64,000 nucleotides of DNA, taken from CAWCDJ01 sp963778675 (GTDB lineage: Bacteria > Acidobacteriota > Terriglobia > Bryobacterales > Bryobacteraceae). The notes beneath the pieces were generated by a model. The model worked only from the letters and a program-made list of their open reading frames with translations. It was not told the origin of the DNA and ran no database searches. Location of the stretch: assembly GCA_963778675.1 (NCBI GenBank), contig CAVZVI010000014.1, forward strand, positions 992,001 through 1,056,000, read 5' to 3'. This document shows positions 1-8,408 of this stretch, piece after piece. Within the stretch, counting starts at the first letter, position 1; the number at the start of each line of letters is the position of its first letter. Position numbers and translations under genes: made by a program.

Positions 1-1010
1 CGGCGGATCGATCCGCCTGAGTAGTTGCCCCGTTCTATGTTCCACTCTCCTGAATATATTACCGACGATGAGTCGTCCTGAATTCTGCGGCTGCCCGGCC
101 CCGCGACCTGATATGTCAATCTGTCGCCCGTGACTTGCCAGTTCTTGATTTGGACTGCGAATTCGCCTGGCGCGAAATCTCCGTGCTGCCAGTCGGCCGA
201 CCAGGTCCATCGCAGCTTCCGTACATCCGTGGTAGTTACGTGCTGCTCGTTCGTGTCGGTCAAATTGTTGAAGTCGATGTCCATTCGCCAGGTCGAAGGG
301 GAAACTCCGCCAGTGAAGTATCCCCACTCCGGCGACCACGACTCTGTTCCGGAACCGTGGATGCCGCCATAGACGCCGATACGGTTACCGTTAGCCCCAA
401 CGGCCGCCAGGCAGGTCAGCTTGATCCGCGTGCCGGTGACAGTCGCTTGAATGCCGCCCGCTTCGCCCTTTGCGTTGATAAACCCGGCCAAGCCGTCAAG
501 CACACTTTCGAGGGAGTCATTGGAAGTGACCAGGTAGTTGACGTGTTGATCCAGCCACGCGAGTTCAACGTAGTCACCGGACGTCAACAGTCCCTGCAAC
601 TCAAACTCTAGGGTTGCCGGCGTGTAACTGCCTTCGACTGGGGTTGCACAGCCAACCAGTGGAACTAAATGGAAATTCTCCTGGTTATTGGACCACTCCC
701 AAACGCGAAGATAGGACCAGCCCAGCGAATCATATGAGGCTGAGTCCAGGGGAATGCAGTTCGTGCGGGTTTCCTCGTACGATAGTCGCAGGCCGCTGAG
801 GTCTCCGTCGGGTAGATTCCGAAGCGCTGGATGGTCGATGACGTTGTCGCGATTCCATTCCACCACGGCCCAGTCGAACTGCTGCCGCCAGCAGCCCGAA
901 ACGGTGAATCCGCTTGGGCTCGTATCGCTCAGTGCGGCGATGGCCGATGGCTCCTGGAAATAGCATTGCAGGTCCCGGTCGGGGCGAAGTTTACTGAGGG
1001 TGTCCGGCAT
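1..1010 (-). CDS. Phage fibre/receptor-binding-like protein, partial (3' end outside window)
   Basis: An open frame starts at the ATG at 1010 and runs off the left edge with no stop, giving at least 336 codons. The ATG shares one base with the TAA of the upstream tail-tip fragment (TAATG), so it is translationally coupled and in the same late operon. The protein begins MPDTLSKLRP and is rich in Trp, Gly and aromatic residues. Its last visible part, with DDSSSVIYSGEW near residues 315-330, looks like the start of a beta-jelly-roll or galactose-binding-like domain. Its position after the tail tip fits a fibre or receptor-binding protein, but that is inference. There is no signal peptide. Confidence 0.7.
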   Translation of the reverse strand, partial: MPDTLSKLRPDRDLQCYFQEPSAIAALSDTSPSGFTVSGCWRQQFDWAVVEWNRDNVIDHPALRNLPDGDLSGLRLSYEETRTNCIPLDSASYDSLGWSYLRVWEWSNNQENFHLVPLVGCATPVEGSYTPATLEFELQGLLTSGDYVELAWLDQHVNYLVTSNDSLESVLDGLAGFINAKGEAGGIQATVTGTRIKLTCLAAVGANGNRIGVYGGIHGSGTESWSPEWGYFTGGVSPSTWRMDIDFNNLTDTNEQHVTTTDVRKLRWTWSADWQHGDFAPGEFAVQIKNWQVTGDRLTYQVAGPGSRRIQDDSSSVIYSGEWNIERGNYSGGSIR

Positions 1011-2239
1011 TAGAGTCTAACGAGAACTGTGAGGTCCGCACCGGGGTTGACCGTTCCTACGGCGAGCACCGAGAGCGTCAACCGCCCTCCGGCCGGCAGA
1101 GGGGCCAAGGAGTTCCCGTCGACTGCGTCCGAGACTGTCATACCCGTCGCGAAGCTGAGCGCACAGTAGGGTGCGTCATTCAGATTTACCTGCAGAGCGA
1201 TCGGCGCATCGGCAGGTTTGCCGAGCACGGCGTATACGTCCCGGACTGAATGGGAAGCTTCGAGGACGAGCGGGGCGGCCACGGCCTGGTCCACAGCGAG
1301 GAATCCCGTCACTTGGATCGAATACTGGCCTCCTGAAAACGTTCTGAGTCCCAAATCGTCATTGTTCGTGAGATGGATGCTGGCGGCTTCGCTGTTGCCT
1401 ATCGCGTTAGTGACAAAGAGCTCTGCGCTAGCCACACGCGCATCTGGTAAGACGATCGGATAGGCCCAGCTTCCGGCATACGGGCTTCCAAAGAAGTTGG
1501 CAGGAAATGGTGCGATTGCGGTTTTTGAGGTCAGCACGTAAACGGGAGTCCCCGCGGCCTGGGCAGTTGCGGGGCTGCCGTGCATCGCGCGTGTAACTCG
1601 GTATTGCGAGCCGCCGCTCGACACCTCCTCGATCCGTGCGATTTCGGCGCCGAGCTGTATGTATACGCCCGCGGCGGCGCCGGCCTGGCCGTTCACATTG
1701 AACGAGACATCTCCGGGCTCGGCCGCAGCGGCCAGGCTGATCGGGGAGGGCCCCGCCAGTTCGTCGCGATAGTACAGAGTCAAAGTGCCGGAGGAGATCG
1801 TGTGTGTATTGCCCAGGTCCGCAAACGATACGCCGGTCAGTTCGATAACGCCGCCGCTCCGTCCCGCGCCAAGTCCGAAATATGGAGCCGGCGGCGCTTG
1901 ATTGTCAGTTCCACCACAGCCGCCGATCTGCCACCGCGTGACCGTCGTCAGCTCCGCCGGGCACTCGAGATCATTCGCATTTGCCGCGCGCCCGGACAAG
2001 TGGACTGTCTCACCGGCCCGGTTCGGGATGTCGAACTGCACGGGGCTGCTCCCCGATACGGCGCCGAAGCGCCAGCCGTTTTCGGCGATCACAAAATGGC
2101 TGGTCGTATCCGGATCGATGCTCCACTGCGGCGATACCGTGAGCGTCGTGGCGGTATTGGATAGGATTGAGCGCTCCTGGCCGGCTCCACGACCGCGTGT
2201 GATCCTCGCGATCATTCCGCGATACCGGTTCTCCGTCAT
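1010..2239 (-). CDS. Tail tip protein, C-terminal fragment (frameshifted gene)
   Basis: This 409-residue frame is the C-terminal part of one large hub/tip gene spanning 1010-4896. The same frame reads upstream past the ATG at 2239 (IPPADPNFDHANFYWRLELQ...), directly abutting the end of the preceding fragment, so the ATG is probably not a natural start. A single extra A in the AAA at 2364-2366 accounts for the break. Content is Gly/Ala/Thr-rich beta structure with alternating hydrophobic residues and no catalytic motif. It probably forms the exposed end of the tail tip. It could be expressed alone from the internal ATG, but no convincing Shine-Dalgarno sequence supports that. Confidence 0.7.
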   Translation of the reverse strand: MTENRYRGMIARITRGRGAGQERSILSNTATTLTVSPQWSIDPDTTSHFVIAENGWRFGAVSGSSPVQFDIPNRAGETVHLSGRAANANDLECPAELTTVTRWQIGGCGGTDNQAPPAPYFGLGAGRSGGVIELTGVSFADLGNTHTISSGTLTLYYRDELAGPSPISLAAAAEPGDVSFNVNGQAGAAAGVYIQLGAEIARIEEVSSGGSQYRVTRAMHGSPATAQAAGTPVYVLTSKTAIAPFPANFFGSPYAGSWAYPIVLPDARVASAELFVTNAIGNSEAASIHLTNNDDLGLRTFSGGQYSIQVTGFLAVDQAVAAPLVLEASHSVRDVYAVLGKPADAPIALQVNLNDAPYCALSFATGMTVSDAVDGNSLAPLPAGGRLTLSVLAVGTVNPGADLTVLVRL

Positions 2240-2342
2240 CTGAAGGCTGCTGTTCCCGACGGTCGCCGGCCCCTGTACTGTGGCCGCGAACTCGGGTTGT
2301 AACTCGAGCCTCCAATAGAAATTGGCATGATCGAAATTCGGA

Positions 2343-4121
2343 TCAGCCGGTGGGATCAGTTGCTTTGGCGAGACCCGTGTCCGTGAAATCGCCGGCTAAA
2401 GGCTGGTTCGACGCGATTCGAAACAGTTGTGCCGGGCTGTTCCCGCGATAGGCGTGGAAGGACGCTGTCTCCGGCGAGAAGCTCAGGTCAGTCAGTCGTA
2501 CGGCACTGCCGTCGTTGCTGACGAACACTGACGCGATGAAAGAGAGTTCGCCCTCATTCCCCTCACCGTCGCAGCCGGAAATCGCGTAGTAGAGGGTCTG
2601 ATCGCCGCGCAGGCCTCCTCCGGTCTCCACGTGTGCCGCAAGGGACAGCAGCGGAATCCGCGGTCCCGAGGACGGAGACACCGCGGGCGGAACGAAGCTG
2701 ACCGCCACGCTCGTTTGCGCCGTGCCGTCGGTGCCCATGACCGTGGACTCCTCAACGCCGAATTGGATCTCGCCGTTCTCGTCCAGTACAGTCCCGAAGA
2801 GAGGCCTCGGCACGCCCAATCCGGACGCGCCGGTTCTGCGGCCTCCCGAGGCTGAGCTGATCTGCCCATTCGTATCCGCGTACCACCCGTCATCGTGAAT
2901 CTGGGCGGTGATGGTCGTAACCCGGTGGTTTGTTCCGGGCGCGATCTTTAGAACCCGGAAAGGCTGCCGGTTGAAACCTTCCTTGAGGTAAGTCAGCGTG
3001 ATCAGGTCGCCCAGACGAATACCGACTGCCTTGACACTGGTCTGGAACTCGACATAGGTGTTCCCGCGCATCGACTTATTCAGACTCAGTTGCAGGATTC
3101 GCGAGGCCTGGTCATAATTCGGAAGGCCGATGGCCGTAAGGGGAGCCGCTACCTCCTGGCCACTGCGCGCTACGTCATCCGGATCGACCATCGAAAAGCT
3201 GTCCTGCTGATATTCGTTCAGCGCGTCTTGAAACTCCACCGACAGGCGGTTAGGGCTGTCGGCCACGCTCCGCGAGAATACTCGGAGGCTCGGTTCTCCG
3301 CCTGCCTTGCGAAGGATCCCGGAATACCCGTTGCTGCCGTCCCCGAACTCATAGCTCGGCCACCCTCCCTCCAGAGGCTCCGTGCTATTGGACCATTCCG
3401 GTTTCGTGGGCCTCTCTAGGGCTACGGTGTTTTCGATCTTGAGCTGCAGCGCGCCGTCCGTCCCGTAAGTCAGGAGCAGCCGCGACCCGTTGCGGATCCC
3501 ACGCACGAGATCCCCCGCGCTGCGACGGTTTTGTAGAATCAGATTGCACTGAAACCTCGGCAGAGCAATTGAATTTCCGTAGATGTCGAGCGCGGGAATC
3601 GCCTCGTCACAATAGGTTGCCGCCTTGGCGAAGCTGGGAAGATCGATCTCCATTGCAGCCCATCCGGTCCGCCGCAGGATATCGAGCAGAATCCATGCCG
3701 GATTGCTTGTGAACTGCTCCCCTCCCGGCGTTCCATCCAGTCCGTAAGTAGGGAGCTTGAGTCCTTGCGCCAGGACTTTGACTCGTGGAAGAGATGTCCC
3801 GTCGTTCAGGCGGTTCGGCACCACTACGGAGAGATAGGCCAGGCTCCCATATGGGTCCCCTGCCGGCCGGCCCGCGCCGTCCGTGAAATCGGGATCGCAC
3901 ACACCTTCCCGCGTTCCGAGACTCATGACGTTATACCATCCGGTGCCGGTCATGTTTGCGCCGGCCACCCCAGCCGGGATTTCTACATCGTTGACCAGCA
4001 CCTTGAGCACGCCTTGAATCTCTCCGATTCCCAGCAGAACCTCCATCCGGGTCAGGTTTCCGTCATTCCTTGCGAACACGACCGGCGGTGCGTACCATCC
4101 TGTTCCGTAGACCACCGGCAC
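2343..4121 (-). CDS. Phage tail tip (gpJ / GTA gp15-like) central fragment
   Basis: This 592-residue frame opens at a GTG (4121). The frame extends upstream in phase (RYNDFVPVVYGTGWY), which shows the true protein begins earlier, in the hub fragment at 4063-4896. Residues 1-420 resemble the tail-assembly domain of lambda gpJ / GTA tail-tip proteins. Residues about 490-590 look like an Ig/FN3-like decoration domain (LYYAISGCDGEGNEGEL, SFHAYRGN). The 3' end (LAKATDPTG, stop at 2343) lies where homologues should continue with a QLIPP-type sequence, which is present one base out of phase. Role: receptor-contacting tail tip below the baseplate hub. Confidence 0.75.
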   Translation of the reverse strand: MPVVYGTGWYAPPVVFARNDGNLTRMEVLLGIGEIQGVLKVLVNDVEIPAGVAGANMTGTGWYNVMSLGTREGVCDPDFTDGAGRPAGDPYGSLAYLSVVVPNRLNDGTSLPRVKVLAQGLKLPTYGLDGTPGGEQFTSNPAWILLDILRRTGWAAMEIDLPSFAKAATYCDEAIPALDIYGNSIALPRFQCNLILQNRRSAGDLVRGIRNGSRLLLTYGTDGALQLKIENTVALERPTKPEWSNSTEPLEGGWPSYEFGDGSNGYSGILRKAGGEPSLRVFSRSVADSPNRLSVEFQDALNEYQQDSFSMVDPDDVARSGQEVAAPLTAIGLPNYDQASRILQLSLNKSMRGNTYVEFQTSVKAVGIRLGDLITLTYLKEGFNRQPFRVLKIAPGTNHRVTTITAQIHDDGWYADTNGQISSASGGRRTGASGLGVPRPLFGTVLDENGEIQFGVEESTVMGTDGTAQTSVAVSFVPPAVSPSSGPRIPLLSLAAHVETGGGLRGDQTLYYAISGCDGEGNEGELSFIASVFVSNDGSAVRLTDLSFSPETASFHAYRGNSPAQLFRIASNQPLAGDFTDTGLAKATDPTG

Positions 4122-4896
4122 GAAATCGTTGTACCTGCGCTTCGTTCACTGCCACAGCCGACATGTGTGAGGTCTTGTCACCATAAGTTCGCACCGAAAT
4201 TGACGCCGGCACAAACTCGATGCCGCCAAAGTGTGCAAACATGCCGCGCATCTGGCAGTCCGTACGTGTGTAGCCGCAATTCGTGAACGGCTGTTCGCCG
4301 TTGAGACTGCCCGAGCCTCCGGTCGCGTCGGCGGAGTACCCGCACCGGTAATATCGCGAGTACTTGCCGCTGACTCCGCCGTCGACCGCCTCGACCCGTT
4401 GCTGCGGGCCGGACGGGAATTCCCACGGGCACCTGCGCTGGATTCGGACCTGCGGCAGTAAAAGCCGCTGCAGGTTCATTCGGTTACTTGCTGTGATCCG
4501 GAATGTGCCTTCGAGAATCTCGTCCGGCGGGTTGCATATCCCTTGGAAGATCACCGCGTGTTCGCTTGCAGGTTGGTCGTTGCGCAGATCGTAGAAGAGG
4601 AATCCGACGCTCAGCCGGGCCCCTTTCCATCCGATGGCCCTCTCGATTTCCGAACACCGGCCGTCCGCATTCGCCAGGAGAATTGAGATTCGAGGTATGC
4701 CATCCACCCCCTGGTCGGAAGCGGTTTGCATTTCGAAAACGTTGTGCTGTAGCACCCTTCCCGCGTAGGCCGATTCGCCAATCGTAACCTGATGAGTGCT
4801 CCATCGTTCGATCTGGCCGTCCGGTAATACGCAGTCGAACACCAGGAGCGGCGTCTCCGTGACCGCCTGTTCCTTCAGTTCATAAATGGTTTGCAT
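4063..4896 (-). CDS. Baseplate hub domain (DUF2163/BR0599-like), N-terminal fragment of hub-tip protein
   Basis: Residues 1-160 match the DUF2163 type of tail hub (VLPDGQIERW, FQGICNPPDE, ITASNRMNLQR). Residues about 160-240 hold four conserved cysteines (CPWEF, CGYSA, NCGYT, DCQMRG), the layout expected of the iron-sulfur C-terminal domain of lambda gpL-like hubs. After NEA (residue about 257) the frame turns to Arg-rich nonsense, while the plus-one frame continues RYNDFVPVVYGTGW into the tip, so one extra base lies within about 4132-4142. Undoing both shifts gives one 1294-residue hub-plus-tip protein. The ATG at 4896 overlaps the upstream stop by 17 bases. Confidence 0.75.
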   Translation of the reverse strand: MQTIYELKEQAVTETPLLVFDCVLPDGQIERWSTHQVTIGESAYAGRVLQHNVFEMQTASDQGVDGIPRISILLANADGRCSEIERAIGWKGARLSVGFLFYDLRNDQPASEHAVIFQGICNPPDEILEGTFRITASNRMNLQRLLLPQVRIQRRCPWEFPSGPQQRVEAVDGGVSGKYSRYYRCGYSADATGGSGSLNGEQPFTNCGYTRTDCQMRGMFAHFGGIEFVPASISVRTYGDKTSHMSAVAVNEAQVQRFRAGGLRNRMVRTAGRVRKE

Positions 4897-5650
4897 GGAT
4901 GACTTTCACTGTGCAGGAATGACGGTTGTATCCGGTGGTTGTAATCTTGATCGAATCGTCCCTGAGTCGGGCATCTTCATACACGCCGCCGCGCGTCGTG
5001 GACTGATACTCGGAGGGCGACGGTTGCGGCTCGACTTGCATGCCGAACAAGTCCACCTCCGCACCCGCCGCGATTTCGATTCCAAAGCGGGGCGTATCCG
5101 CCAGGGTAGTGAACGTGATCCGGTTCCATTGCGCGGTGACCTTCCGCTCAATTCCCTGGCTCCCGGCGATCAGCGTAACGGTTGTCGTGCTCGGCGCCAG
5201 CACATAGGCGCTCAGGCAGTAGAGATATCCGTCAGGCGCTGCCAGCGTCTGCGCGAGGCCCTGCGCGCCGCCGCCGTTGTTCTTGAGGTTCCAGGCGAGC
5301 GATCCGCCCCGCGGGTCGCTCGCCCCGCCGGTCACGCCCAGGAGCGGGTCCTTTTCCCAGACGGCCGCGTCGAGTTGGTCGCTCGACGCAAACAGATTCC
5401 CGGTCGGGTCAAGGAACGTGAAGCTGTTAAGTTGGCCCTCCGCGGCCAGGAAGAACTGCTGTAGCGTCGCGGCCTCGGCGTCGGTCACGTCCGAGTAGTG
5501 CAATTCCCACTCCGTGGTGGTCGCCGCGGGGTCAGGGGCCTTGATCAAACTGCCGTCTGCTGCCCGGTTCACGACGGTGCGTAACTGGATTCGCTTACGC
5601 ACCGGGAATTGACTCAGGGCTCCGCTCGCGAGCTGAGGATACACAAGCAT
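4880..5650 (-). CDS. Distal tail protein (DUF2460-like) with C-terminal extension
   Basis: 256 residues from the ATG at 5650, two bases after the stop of the preceding gene. A longer upstream frame exists but only mirrors that gene. Residues 1-90 form the tail domain (FFLAAEGQLNSFTFLDPTGN). It is clearly paralogous to the next gene upstream, which has FFLAAQGRFEDFAFADP at the same place. Residues 95-256 add a beta-rich, carbohydrate-binding-like sandwich absent from the paralogue. By position and motif this is a distal-tail/baseplate ring protein comparable to GTA gp12. The assignment rests on motif similarity and gene order. Confidence 0.7.
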   Translation of the reverse strand: MLVYPQLASGALSQFPVRKRIQLRTVVNRAADGSLIKAPDPAATTTEWELHYSDVTDAEAATLQQFFLAAEGQLNSFTFLDPTGNLFASSDQLDAAVWEKDPLLGVTGGASDPRGGSLAWNLKNNGGGAQGLAQTLAAPDGYLYCLSAYVLAPSTTTVTLIAGSQGIERKVTAQWNRITFTTLADTPRFGIEIAAGAEVDLFGMQVEPQPSPSEYQSTTRGGVYEDARLRDDSIKITTTGYNRHSCTVKVIHANHL

Positions 5651-5652
5651 GG

Positions 5653-6018
5653 CTATCTCCGGTTCTCCACCACCGTCAGTGACGTGATGCCCCACATCTC
5701 CAGCATGGCCGAAACCTCCAGACCGTCCGCCTCCAGGCTGCAATGAGGGTAGACCTGCTGATCCCACGGGTCGGCGAAGGCGAAGTCCTCGAATCTTCCC
5801 TGCGCGGCCAGGAAAAACTCCTCGATTGCCGCGACCTCGCCCTCGTCCAGCCGGTCTAGATGAATCTCCCAACGGTGTAGGGGTCCCGCGGAGTCCCGAT
5901 ATAGCTGCCGGGTGCCGTCTACGAAACGCAGGGCCTCATTCTGAAAAGCTATCGATCGATTTGCCGGATACTGTGCGACAGCGCCCGTCTTGAGATTGGG
6001 AAAGGTGGGCATAATCAA
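5653..6018 (-). CDS. Distal tail protein (DUF2460-like), short paralogue
   Basis: 121 residues (or 119 if it starts at Met3, MPTFPNLKTG). The central HRWEIHLDRLDEGEVAAIEE and FEDFAFADPWDQQ segments parallel the first 90 residues of the gene at 4880-5650, which indicates tandem duplication or two related ring components. Its start overlaps the upstream stop by four bases (6015-6018), so the genes are translationally coupled. No catalytic residues are visible. Likely role: a baseplate ring subunit joining the tail tube to the hub. Confidence 0.65.
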   Translation of the reverse strand: MIMPTFPNLKTGAVAQYPANRSIAFQNEALRFVDGTRQLYRDSAGPLHRWEIHLDRLDEGEVAAIEEFFLAAQGRFEDFAFADPWDQQVYPHCSLEADGLEVSAMLEMWGITSLTVVENRR

Positions 6019-6557
6019 AGGTCGTTTACGACATCGTTGATCGAATTGAGGTTCAGCATGGCTTCACGGACCGCGGCCGCAATGTCGCTGCTGCGGTCCA
6101 GGAACGAGCGCGCATCCATCGCTTGCACATTTACCGTGATTTGTGGTGGCGCCGCGCTTGCGGTTGATTGGCCGCCTCCCGTAGCCGACGGTGTCTGGGG
6201 TTCATAGGCTCTTGGCAGTCCGGATTGGCTGTAATCCACCATGGAAAGTCCGGATTCCGTGTCGGCCGCCTGAAATGCGATAGAGGGAGGAAGGGCATAT
6301 TTCACCAGCGGGGGCGGAGCCGGCGAATCGCCTCCGCCGAAGAGTCCCAGGAGTCCGCTCACCACGGGGATAACGCCGAACGCGCTCTTGAGCACCGTAG
6401 AGGCCACCGACCCGAGTCCACTGCCTCCGGTCTGGCCGCCTGACGTGGCCCCCGCGGCACCTTCCAACGTGGGAATCAGGCTGCTCAACTCGAATCCCTG
6501 GCCTCCGAAAAGGCTCGCAAAGAGGTTATAGAGTGTGTCTTGTGTGCTGCTGGCCAT
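6015..6557 (-). CDS. Short tape-measure-like tail protein
   Basis: 180 residues in the tape-measure position, directly after the frameshifted chaperone pair and before the distal-tail genes. Residues 40-80 are Gly/Ala/Val-rich and hydrophobic (FGVIPVVSGLLGLFGGG). The last 45 residues (ITVNVQAMDARSFLDRSSD..AAAVREAML) resemble the C-terminal ends of siphophage tape measures. The size is remarkable because tape measures are usually 600 to more than 1500 residues. Either the tail is very short or this is a relic of the C-terminus only. A GGAGATCAAAG Shine-Dalgarno sequence lies just upstream of the ATG, inside the preceding gene. Confidence 0.55.
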   Translation of the reverse strand: MASSTQDTLYNLFASLFGGQGFELSSLIPTLEGAAGATSGGQTGGSGLGSVASTVLKSAFGVIPVVSGLLGLFGGGDSPAPPPLVKYALPPSIAFQAADTESGLSMVDYSQSGLPRAYEPQTPSATGGGQSTASAAPPQITVNVQAMDARSFLDRSSDIAAAVREAMLNLNSINDVVNDL

Positions 6558-6876
6558 CTTTGATCTCCATCGAAAGTTCCTGTTCCAGAATGAGGAAGGC
6601 TTCTGCCTGCCGCGCCGGCAGGTCGTCGACCCGAAATCCGCCCAGGCGCCGGCGTACTAGGAACTCTTCGGCCAGGCACTGGCTCTCCGCCGTAATGTAA
6701 GACTTCGGGCAGGTGTCGATCGCAACGTGTCTTCGCGCCCAGACGGGTGCGCGCGCCCGTTCCGCGGGTCGGGCTAGCCAGCCGCATCGTCGCTTGGTTT
6801 CCAGGCCGGATCGCCGGCAGATGTCGCACCTCCAACCGGCCTGGTTGGCGAGGGAGAAGTGGAAGGCGACAATCAG
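6526..6876 (-). CDS. Tail assembly chaperone T-part, expressed by -1 frameshift (gpGT analogue)
   Basis: A frame without ATG or GTG start near its beginning continues for 116 codons from the slippery site at 6876-6882. It includes a zinc-ribbon-like WRCDICRRSGLETKRRCGWL, then TCPKSYITAESQ and LPARQAEAFLILEQEL. When the ribosome slips -1 on A_AAA_AAC, the 121-residue protein encoded at 6873-7238 is extended by these residues into a fusion of about 237 aa. Gene order (tail tube, this pair, tape measure) is that of lambda V-G-GT-H, where gpG and gpGT are tail assembly chaperones. It overlaps the tape-measure-like gene by 32 bases. Confidence 0.7.
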   Translation of the reverse strand: MIVAFHFSLANQAGWRCDICRRSGLETKRRCGWLARPAERARAPVWARRHVAIDTCPKSYITAESQCLAEEFLVRRRLGGFRVDDLPARQAEAFLILEQELSMEIKDGQQHTRHTL

Positions 6877-7238
6877 TTTTTTCGTTCGGCCTCGGTAAGG
6901 CCCGTTTCCGCCTGAACCGCCGCGAGAGCTTCGCGGAAAAGTTCCTCCGGGCCGCTTTCGAGCAGCGAGAGCGGCGTGGCCTCCGCTCCGTCCAGTTCGA
7001 GTCCGCATACGGATCTCAGCCCCCACTCGATATACAGCCTGTCGATTTCAGCCCGCAGCACTCCGGCGTCCATCTTGGCGCCGGCGTCCTGTCCCGCCTC
7101 CAGAAACTCGATCCGCCGCGCCAGTTCCCGTACGCGGCGCATCAGGTCGATGCGCCGTCCGAACGACATCCTGGCGATCGAGTAACGGACTCCCGGCGCC
7201 AGTTGGGATTCCACCAGCCTCACGCTTTCGTAGGTCAT
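6873..7238 (-). CDS. Tail assembly chaperone G-part
   Basis: 121 residues from the ATG at 7238 (MTYESVRLVESQ). The ATG lies within the last codons of the tail tube gene (overlap of four bases). It is alpha-helical and charged, with no membrane segment. It ends in AEAERKN-type sequence where codons AAA AAC are followed at once by TGA. The A_AAA_AAC just before the stop is the classic -1 slippery heptamer, and the -1 frame remains open for 116 codons. By analogy with lambda gpG this would coat the tape measure during tail assembly. The assignment rests on the frameshift signal and gene order, because these chaperones diverge rapidly. Confidence 0.72.
   Translation of the reverse strand: MTYESVRLVESQLAPGVRYSIARMSFGRRIDLMRRVRELARRIEFLEAGQDAGAKMDAGVLRAEIDRLYIEWGLRSVCGLELDGAEATPLSLLESGPEELFREALAAVQAETGLTEAERKN
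6876..6882 (-). other. Programmed -1 ribosomal frameshift slippery heptamer
   Basis: On the minus strand the zero-frame codons read CGA AAA AAC TGA, so the heptamer A_AAA_AAC is in the correct phase and the zero-frame stop follows directly. Slipping back one base enters an open frame of 116 codons. The location between tail tube and tape measure genes is where such sites occur in tailed phages. Confidence 0.75.
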
Positions 7239-8407
7239 GCGAACGCCACCGCAATTTCGTCGTCCACCGTTCCCTGAGCCCGCGAGGCTCGGAAATGCCA
7301 TTGCAGCCGGTTCGTGCTGTCATCGAATTCCGGAACCTCCGGGACCACGCTCTTCAGGTAAACAGCCATCACTTGCCCGGCCGTCTCGCCCAACTGGAAC
7401 ATCACACTGATCGGCGATTGCTGACGGGATGCCTGATACAGGCCCTTGGTGGCGTCGTCATCCATCGAGTAGAGGTCGAACGCTGCCGTGACCGACCGTT
7501 TGCCGGGCGCGATCGCGCGCGGAAGGCTCGATCCGAACTCTTTCGACCGCGTGTCCAGATTGTTGCGGAGCACCACCGAGGCGCTGGTGATCGTAAAGAA
7601 TTGCGTAGCCGTGGTGCCGATCCACGCTTGCCCCAGGTTGCCCGGCACCACCGAATAATCGAATGCGTCGAGCGCCGGTTCCTCCGGGAAGGTCGTCAGC
7701 AGGTCTCCGCCGCCGGCGGCTCCGGAGCTGTCGGCTACGTCTCTTGCCAACCCGCTGAACCGCACTTCGTGATAGTCTCCGTTTACTTGAATTTCCATCT
7801 GGTCGACAGCCGCGCCGCTGAGCAGTCGTTGGACTGCCGTGGCCGGGCTCCAATAGTCGAATACCGTCACGCTTGGCAGTTCCGTAGCAGGTACGTAGGT
7901 AACCGTCGTGCCCAACGTCGAGCCTGCTGCCGGAGCCGCAGTGAATGGGGCGTTCAGTTGGACCGTGTCGTTATCCACAATCGCCGCCACAAACCGCATC
8001 TCGCCCCCCGCGCTCACTGCCTGCCCGGGAACAAGAAGATGCGGCCCGTTGAACGCAAGCCTTCCGTCTCCGGTGTATGAGGCGACTATGCCGCCGCCGA
8101 AAGGCAACGGGGCTCCGCCCAGCGCAGCCTGGAAGAGCGGCCCATAGCAGGGGTTCCCGGCGCTCCTGTTCCAACTCGTCAGATACGTTCGGAGCTCGAA
8201 GTTCGTCTTCCGCCTGCCCCCGACGGGCATGCCCGGGAATGTCCGGCTGCCGGTCTTGTCTTTGCGATCCGACGCATCCTGCTGTTGTTGTACCGTGAGT
8301 TTCAACGCTGGTATGCGGTTCACCGCTGCGAGTGCTGCCACCTGGCCGTATGCGCTCTCGAGCGCCGTGTAGAAGCGGTTTGCGTTTGAGGAAATATAGG
8401 ATGGCAT
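7235..8407 (-). CDS. Major tail tube protein
   Basis: 390 residues starting MPSYISSNANRFYTA. The beta-rich sequence contains a region around residues 200-330 (MEIQVNGDYHEVRFSG, SVVPGNLGQAWIG) followed by VTAAFDLY and ISVMFQLGETAG, typical of siphophage tail tube subunits. The insert at about 105-165 looks like an extra beta domain. It sits between the tail-completion position gene and the chaperone pair, as in lambda V. One base separates it from the upstream stop. It would polymerise as hexameric rings forming the tail tube. Confidence 0.75.
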   Translation of the reverse strand: MPSYISSNANRFYTALESAYGQVAALAAVNRIPALKLTVQQQQDASDRKDKTGSRTFPGMPVGGRRKTNFELRTYLTSWNRSAGNPCYGPLFQAALGGAPLPFGGGIVASYTGDGRLAFNGPHLLVPGQAVSAGGEMRFVAAIVDNDTVQLNAPFTAAPAAGSTLGTTVTYVPATELPSVTVFDYWSPATAVQRLLSGAAVDQMEIQVNGDYHEVRFSGLARDVADSSGAAGGGDLLTTFPEEPALDAFDYSVVPGNLGQAWIGTTATQFFTITSASVVLRNNLDTRSKEFGSSLPRAIAPGKRSVTAAFDLYSMDDDATKGLYQASRQQSPISVMFQLGETAGQVMAVYLKSVVPEVPEFDDSTNRLQWHFRASRAQGTVDDEIAVAFA

Positions 8408-8408
8408 T

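Noticed and set aside
135..611. Plus-strand open frame near the left edge
   Set aside because: The minus-strand frame through the same bases is open to the edge, coupled to its upstream gene and has sensible composition.
1010..4896. Programmed +1 frameshifting in the hub/tip gene
   Set aside because: No known slippery motif or stop is placed in phase, and two further phage genes show similar insertions, so mutation or assembly error is likelier.
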